From the NCBI GenBank assembly GCA_018287875.1, contig JAGVVL010000017.1, positions 1,488,001 through 1,552,000 on the forward strand: 64,000 nucleotides of DNA, in the 5' to 3' direction. Origin of the DNA: Nigrospora sphaerica. Taxonomy: Eukaryota > Ascomycota > Sordariomycetes > Amphisphaeriales > Apiosporaceae. The notes below the pieces were generated by a model. That model was not told the origin of the DNA. It did no database searches and saw only the letters and a list, made by a program, of their open reading frames with translations. The position numbers were made by a program, and so were the translations under genes. Of this stretch, positions 57,123-64,000 are shown piece by piece; positions within the stretch are counted from its first letter, which is position 1, and every line of letters starts with the position of its first letter.

Positions 57123-59065
57123 CTAGAAATCGTCCTCGCCCGAGCCGGCCACGATGACGTTGTTGACCTTGAGGACCATACGGCACAGCTGGGTGGCCAG
57201 CTGGAGCTGTTGCTTCTTGCCAATGAGAGGATCGATGACAAATGCCTCCTTCATGTTGTTGCTGCCCTTGTTCATGCAGTCGACGCCCAGCTTGCCGCGC
57301 TCTTCGGGGCTGGCCTTGACCTGCTGCGACTTGACCTCGGCCAGCGTGGCGATGGGGTTCAGGCCGCTGTTCTCGGCCAGGGCCATGGGAATGGCGTCGA
57401 GAGCCTCTGAGAAGGCACGCATGGCGTACTGCTCCAGGCCGGGTGTCTTCACGGCGGCGTCCTCGACGGCCAGCGAACAGGCAATCTCGGCGGCACCGCC
57501 GCCATAAACGACACGGTTGTCGCGCACGAGGTTGCGCACCACGCAAAGGGCATCGTGCAGCGAACGCTTCGCCTCGTCGATGATCTAGTTTCTCGTCAGC
57601 CTTTCTCGCCCTGTGGTACATGTACGGCAGAAGCTCACCATCTTGTTGCTGCCTCTCACGAAAACAGTCACGGCGCGCGTGTTGGCGCACTCCTCGATCA
57701 CCAGCATCTTCTCCCTCGTTGTGCCAAAAGTCATCTCACGCACCACACCGGCGGTGCCCAGTTTTTCGGGCTTGAGGTCCTCGAACCGCGGTACTATCCG
57801 GCCGTTGGTCGCAATAGCAATCAGCTCGATCTCGGGGCCGCCAACCCACCGCACGGCGGGCAGGTCGTTCTGCAGCAGCAAGTGGTTCGCCTCATCGTCG
57901 AATCCCCACTGGCAAATGGCCAGGTTGGCGCCGGCGTCCTTGATTTGTTGGATCATCTCGATGAACTTCTCGCGCTCGTAGTTTTGCAGCTTCTTGAACT
58001 CCTCGACGGAGCCAATGTCGAGCCGGTGCTTAGTCTTGGGCTTCGGCGGCTCGAAAGCGCAGGTCAGGATGGCAATCTTGGCATCACGGACCTCGGAAGG
58101 CATCTGGGGGTGAGAGAAGTCCTTGTCGACAATAACGCCCTTGACTAGGAGACTGTCCTCCAGGCTGCCGCCCACCTTGCCATCGACCTTGATGAGCTCA
58201 AAGTCGACGTCTTTCCGTTCCATGTCGGCCACGGACAGCACAGCGTCGACAGCGATCTGGGAGAACTGGTCGTGCGCCTTGGAGACGATCTTGCTTCCTA
58301 AACTGGTGCGCGCCACCTTCATCAGGTTGGTCGTATCTGTTTGGCTGAACTCGATGGTGTCTGCTATTTTGTCTAGCTCGGCCACGGCAATCTCGCAGGC
58401 CTGGTCGTAGCCGTCAGCGATGCGGATGGGGTGGATGCCCTTGTCGATCAGCTCGGCGGCCTGCTCCAAGAGAGCACCGGCGAGGACGACGACGCCCGTA
58501 GTACCGTCGCCGATCTCGTCGTCTTGTGATTTGGAGAGTTCGACCAGCAGCTTCGCGACGTGGTTGGAGACCTCCATCTGCTGCAGGATGGTGGCGCCGT
58601 CGTTGGTGACGGTGATGTCGCCATCGGGAGAAATAAGGATCTTGTCCAGGCCGCGGGGGCCCAGAGAGGTCTTGACGATGTTGGCCACGGTCCGGGCGGC
58701 CATAATGTGCGACTTGACGGCTTCGTTGCCATACTGGCGCTTCTTCTTGCCCTGGCTGCACGACGGGAACGGCGTTAGCGAAGCCGGGGGCTGGAATCAG
58801 GGGGGGGACAGAGAGGGACGGATGGTGGGGGTGGGCGCATGGCAAAGGGGGGGGCGGAAGCTCACTCTCGGACGACGATGAACGGCCGGCCCTGCTCGTC
58901 CTTCATGACGGCAGCTGTAGAGTCGGCGTGTCAGTACTGGCGAGCCGCCGTGTTCCCGCGGGCGAGTGTCTCGTACCGTTGGACATGTCCAGATCTGAGC
59001 TTCCAGGTTAGCAGGGCGATGGTGGGGCAGGGCAGGGAGGGCAGGTGCGACGCACTCAACGCCAT
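57123..59065 (-). CDS. CCT5: Chaperonin TRiC/CCT subunit epsilon
   Basis: CCT5 is one of eight subunits of the cytosolic chaperonin that folds actin, tubulin and WD40 proteins. Five exons give 551 aa: 59056-59065 (10 nt), 58977-58994 (18 nt), 58866-58914, 57639-58755 and 57123-57584. The first three short exons join to [20 protein letters not shown] then [23 protein letters not shown], a close match to the N-terminus of fungal CCT5. ATP-site motifs are [39 protein letters not shown] and, near the end, [13 protein letters not shown]. The epsilon-specific [20 protein letters not shown] and [14 protein letters not shown] support the subunit call. All four introns have GT..AG ends and clear branch points. 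Confidence 0.96.
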
Positions 59066-62000
59066 CTTGGGCAGGGTGTGAGGCTCCTGAGAGCTCGTCG
59101 GATCCGGTCGTGTGGTTGGCGAGGGAAGAACGAGGTGCGTGGAAGCGATGCCGTGGATGAGCCCCTCGCAAGTCGTGATTCGAAAGCTGTTCTGAGGTGG
59201 TTCTATTGACTGGCGTCGGGTCCCTATCCTGCAGTGCTAACCTGCCCGCCGCTGCACTTCAAAATCTCCAAAAGCTAGCGCGGGCCGCCCCACCAAGATT
59301 TCGGCGGCCCTGGAACAATTTTTCCCCTTCCCCGCCACGGAAAGCGACAGGACCTTCGCCAGTGGGCAGAGGCGTTTCTGCCAGCCGCGCATATTCGGGG
59401 TCCGGTGTAAGTGAGTATACTGCTTGAGAGTGGGCAGACGGACAGAGGATCTAGGTACTCGTTCACTTCTACACCATCCTTTCAATCCATGCGACTTGGG
59501 CTATTAAAGATCATCGTTGTTGCGCCCACTTGGTATTTGGGGAGTGCGAGGCCGGCCCCGCCTCTCTTGTGAATATACTGCTCCGCCCTCCAGTACGCAG
59601 GTCAGAAGCAACTGGAGCTTCCTGCACCTTGCCAACTTCGCCGTCGTGAGCCTTTGGGAGGCTTCCCACCTCTCAGTGTGCCTTGTCTAATCCCTAGCGA
59701 CTCGGACACGACTTTTCTCGGAAACGGGCAACAAGGCCACGGCCCGATGCAGTGGCAGTCGGGCGCTCTTGCCGATCACTCGCTCTCCCATCCCCCCTGC
59801 TCAGACGACGCCGCATTCGCGGCTATGCATTTTCTAGTCGCGGGTGACGACACACCATATGCCCGAGATGCAGGACTACTACTACTATCCTGGCTCTACC
59901 ACTGCCATGCTCCGCCTTCCCGCATCCACCGAATCTGATGGAGGAATCTCAAATGGCCTCGCGTACGGCCCCATCTGTCCAAGGCACCATGGCAAACTAA
60001 CAGACGCCGTGCCCGATGCTCGTCGGCGTGAGCGCGCATCTGCTACAGTGCAAAACCGAGCATATGGCTGTGGTAAATTCGCTGAAACATGGCGTTGCCA
60101 TCGCGGGCTCGACCCACCTCTTAACACGACTGAAATCGAGTTTATCGTGGGATGGGTCGTACACGTCGGCGCCACGGGAATACGTCAGGTGTATGACAAT
60201 AAGGCTGGCAATATGGACCGTCACTGTGTCTCGATTTGACCTCCATGATGGCCAAGACGCCTGGCGACGACGGCGCCACTGAGGAAGCTGGGTAAGCCGA
60301 CAGGCGTCGTCAGTGACCAAGACGGCGTGTGCCATCTACGAGCCGATGGCCCGATGTGGGATTTCAAGAGATTCATGGGCGCTGAAGGAATTCGGGCCGA
60401 TCTGAATCTTACTATGCGCAGGGATTGGCCGGTGAACTGATATCCCAAGGCCCGGCGCATGCCATTACGACAACATCCGCGTGCGACAGTAATGCATCTC
60501 TGTGCGGCAAAACAGCCAAGGTGGTCATGTAGATTACCGATCACCGGGTCGTCGGTCGGTGAAACGGGGCCTTGGGTTGGTCGGAACTGGCGCTAATGTC
60601 ATCAATATAAAGGCCATAATGAAGAAATAGCGCCTTCGGCGCGTTGTGCAGCTCAACCGCATGCTCGACGGGTTTCGACGTCTTCCAACTCGGCTCGGCG
60701 CATCATCCCCGGTATATGCAGATGCCAGTTGTGACGATCCAGAGTGGAAGATGGAGGCCACCGCTTGCACGTAAGTAGAGAGAGGGGAAATGGAGTGAAC
60801 GGCTCCTCAAGCCGTGCCTGGCCTAGTGGCACGAACGCGCGTACTTTGCACGGCACGCGCGAGCAGCAGGCAGGGGCCAGTGCTGAGCTGGTATGCGAAG
60901 GCGGCCAGCAACTGACGTGGGTGCTTTCGGCGCGCAGAGCCAGCAAACAGCAACACACCCGCCTTCGTGTCGGTCGAGCCGAAGCGGAACGGCAGGAGAA
61001 GCGAATTCGGGGCCGATGCCACAGGAGCGCTCCCGTTGGTACTGAGACTTCCTGCACTCGTTGCGCCGTGAGATTCAGCGACCTGAACAGTGGCGTCGCG
61101 GGATTCGGGGACGTAGAAAAGAAAAACAGCGAGGAAAGAAAGAATGAGACGGTTTTGTCCATGGGTCAGCAGGGGCCCAATCAATGGCAGCGAGGCCATC
61201 CTGTTGGTTTGTCCCGGGCCACACTCTGGATCAGAACGGTCCTCTTCTCCTCTCCCTGGGGCTGGGCTTGTCTTTGTTATTCTTCAGCGCGGCTCTGCCA
61301 GCCCAGCTGCAGCGCCGGCCGCATCCTTCAAGAGGCGGACCGGCGGGGGCGTGGGCGAACCGTATCGCCTGCAGTGCGGATGAATGGCAAAGCCAAAAGA
61401 GGCACCAAACCGGCTGTGGCCGTTGGGTTCCACGAAGCAGGGTTATCGGATCGTCAGGAGAGTTGCGGCCATCCCTGGCGAGCACAATACACGCCCGGGG
61501 ATGCGCCACGGCGCGGAGGGCTGGGCGGACCGCAACGTTACGGCGCCCGTTTTTGCTGGGGAGACCCCCATACGCAGTAGGTAGCGAGATAGGGTTCAGC
61601 GCTGACCAGAGTCGAGGTAGGGTTAGAGAGATGAGATGAAAAGGCGATGCCCAGGCCAGTCGTATTCAGCTTCGGCTGTTGGGGTCAAGGCCAGCCCGCC
61701 ACGTTCCAAGGGCAAGTGCCAGCCGTCGCGTTCAGATGACACGCGCATCTATGCTAGCGCCGTCACTCCAGCAAGGCCTGCGAGGCCCGCGAGGCCTGGG
61801 CGTCGCATCTGTCGTCGTGTCATGCCATGCCACGCTGGCGCCACCGCGGACGCGCACTGCCGCCCCGGGTACGGTGGGACGGAAATACGGTAGTACCGGC
61901 TAAGTCGGCCACGACCGACGACGGCCGTCTTCTGGGCGACGCTGGCGTCGATAGATTGACAGCTAGTGTGGCTCGGTGCAGAAACCACGGAAATGTGACC

Positions 62001-64000
62001 TCGCTTGCTTGGGGTCTCGGACGCCAGGCCATGCTAGTCAGGGCATGGGAGAAGAGAAAAAAAAAGGGCAATACCGAAAGACGAGCGCTGCAGGGTGACG
62101 CGCAAGACTGTCAGCAGGGAGGAGGGGAGGAGATAGCCGTGGCTAAGGGAGCTGTGGTAAGGGTATCCCGTCACCACCTACGGTGTGTACTCGCCGCTGG
62201 CCCAGTCCTGTTTGGGCCAGAACACGGGATGGGGCGCGTGCATTGCGCTCCATGTCAGGGGAAGGGCTGACCACCTCTTTTCCGATCACTCAGGGCCGAC
62301 CTCGAGGTCTTTTCCCCCCCCCCTCAGTTGGTAAGGCGGGCTTCGGAGCCGGGTGCGAGAGGGAGGGATGAAGAAGGAAGGGGGTGGGTTGCGCCATGTC
62401 TTGCTTCCGCGTGCCGTTTGCTCCGATTTGCCCGTCATTCACGTCGTCACACAAGGCACAAGGACCCCTTCAACCCTACAGCCCGCCAACGCGATTGCAT
62501 CACGAGCCCGCTAAAAAGAAGAGCTTGGCGAGCGAGCTAAGCTTCCATCATCGCCCATCCCTACCTTTGATAGCTGGGCCGAGGGTGGAGGCAGGTAGCG
62601 GTCGTGCCCTCTTCCAGTGGCGCATTGTTGGTGCATGGAAGTCAGGCAGCCTAGTCAGGCAGCTGATGGATGGGTATTTAGTAAAAGAATTGTACGAGGT
62701 GCCGCCGGACGGAAGCCGACGCGATAGGTACGGCTACGGGGAGAAAAGGACCGTACATCAAGATCCAGCGTACTCTGGACCGACACAGCCGGGAGAGCTC
62801 CGGTGGAACGAACCGGCATCCCCCACCCGCCCAATCGCTTAGTCGATGGCCCTGATCGCATGTTGTACGTAGGTAGTACGTGCTGACGGGGCACAGGGGG
62901 GAGAGGGCGGATTTGTTCGACTGCCCAACGCGGGAAAAACGGCTTATTTTTAGGAAACCGCTCGCAGGGCCGTATTGATTGAGGATTGATTAACGGCCCC
63001 GTCCGAAGTCGCAAAGTCGTCAACGGTACGTCCGGGACTCGTGCGTCTGAGTGTGGCTGTGGACCGCTAGCCCAGGTCCCCTGGACAGGCCTCCCTCACC
63101 TCCGTTGGTAGAGGAGCCACTGGAAGCCCCAGGTGTGTAGGTTGTGTGTGTGAGGTGTATGAAAACGGAGTCCGACTCGGGGCTGGGGCTGTGAGCAATA
63201 GGGACCCATAGTTTCTCAGAAGTGGGTGTGTGTGTGTGTATGTGTGTGGAGATTCTCTCTTGTTCTGTCCCTTGGGCGGACCCTCAACACGAAGTCCCCT
63301 TCTGGGCGACTTGCCCAGCCTGCCAGCCAAAGCCGGGCCAGCAGGACCGACGAACGACCTGCCTCATGCATCCCGTCGTGGTCCAATCTAACTTTTCCGG
63401 CCTGAGCCGGGCTGAGACATTGCCAGCCCTGGAGCGCGGCGATGGCATCCCTCGCCAGCCGTCCATCGTCCCATCAGCTCTGACCGAGTCCCCTCTGAGT
63501 CGCCAACTCGCCGCAGGATTTTCCGTCGGTAGGGTAGAATACATATCTTTTAGTCACCTTATGTAAAGTGCACACATTAGCTGTAAGGCCTGTCTAGCCA
63601 GGTCTTTCCTTGCCCTCCCTGCCCTACCACACCTGGCACCACACGCGCACACGCACGCCCCCGACCCCTTCATGCAGCCGCAGAGGCGCAAACCCTGCTT
63701 CCCATAGGCCATGGCTTTGGGTAAATAAGTACCTACTTAGGTAGGTATGGACGTAGTCGGAGTACCCCCTCTTTCGTACCTGTGGCTGCCACCCCGTCTC
63801 CCAAGCCCACGACAGCCGCGGGCTGCGAACATCCGCCCATTTACAGTCGCCGCCCTGCCGAAGCGAACCCGGCTGGGGCAGAGACATGGAGCGTGTTCCG
63901 CCCTCTCAGCCCGCCTGTTTCTCGGAAGGGAGGGGGGGTGAGAGGCGTCGTTGCCTGCTCTCGTCTCGCCCTCGCTCTCACCTGCATCGTCATCCTTCTC
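59066..64000. other. Gene-poor right end
   Basis: The 4.9 kb hold several open frames up to 278 codons on both strands (for example 60744-61580 and 62384-62842). None has a recognisable motif, codon pattern like the neighbours, or splice extension. The first few hundred bases should include the CCT5 promoter. A TG repeat and TAGGTA tract (63738-63750) are near the right edge, and C-rich sequence at the very end may be the leader of a plus-strand gene beyond the window. Confidence 0.45.
63226..63248. repeat. (GT)n microsatellite
   Basis: About eleven GT dinucleotides with one A interruption. Confidence 0.9.

Noticed and set aside
60744..61580. 278-codon plus-strand frame in the right-end spacer
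   Set aside because: No motif, unusual mixed composition, and overlapping frames of similar length on the other strand; most likely chance in GC-rich DNA.
1..64000. CRISPR arrays, operons, ribosome binding sites and prokaryotic mobile elements
   Set aside because: The window is fungal nuclear DNA with spliced genes; no regularly spaced repeat array or transposase was seen.

Overview
The window is nuclear DNA of a filamentous ascomycete (Pezizomycotina, most likely Sordariomycetes). The genes are GC-rich and cut by short introns of about 45-110 nt with GTRNGT-like donors, CTRAC-like branch points and YAG acceptors. The intergenic spacers carry microsatellites and TAGGTA/TACCTA tracts. The gene set is fungal: a fungal-type PAB1, the ER chaperone Kar2 ending in HDEL, HBS1, REI1, HUL4 and a GIT1-type permease, plus secreted carbohydrate-active enzymes that suggest a plant-associated or litter-decaying lifestyle. 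Genus cannot be fixed from the sequence alone. Gene models were built by hand from splice signals and reading-frame continuity.

Layout, left to right. PAB1 (-, cut by the left edge); an uncharacterised fungal protein with an N-terminal LPxEIR-type segment (+); a cyclase-family gene with a damaged 5' end (-) next to a short-chain dehydrogenase (-); mitochondrial ribosomal protein uS7m (-) divergent from PEX11 (+); a GIT1-like MFS permease (+) convergent with a secreted CE1 acetylxylan esterase (-); KAR2/BiP (-); HBS1 (-); VPS27 (-) divergent from a DOA4/USP8-like deubiquitinase (+); a long-chain acyl-CoA synthetase (+); an orphan protein with six GSSYKK-type repeats (+); a membrane-anchored AAA/Orc1-like ATPase, probably mitochondrial (-); a secreted carboxylesterase (+) convergent with a PL20 glucuronan lyase (-); REI1 (-); the HECT ligase HUL4 (+); CCT5 (-); and a final 4.9 kb with no convincing gene.

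How the genes relate. Most are housekeeping genes of translation and proteostasis: PAB1 (mRNA tail), HBS1 (ribosome rescue), REI1 (60S maturation), uS7m (mitoribosome), BiP and CCT5 (folding), HUL4 (ubiquitin ligase). VPS27 and the DOA4-like enzyme act at the start and end of ubiquitin-dependent ESCRT sorting and sit head-to-head over one 1.45 kb spacer, which is the most suggestive functional pairing here. The acyl-CoA synthetase and PEX11 fit peroxisomal fatty-acid use. The acetylxylan esterase, glucuronan lyase and type-B carboxylesterase are secreted hydrolases/lyases. No tRNA, rRNA, transposon, CRISPR array or secondary-metabolite core gene was recognised. The least explained elements are the GSSYKK-repeat protein, the AAA protein with a degenerate Walker B, and two promoter-proximal minisatellites (17 bp x4 and 20 bp x4).
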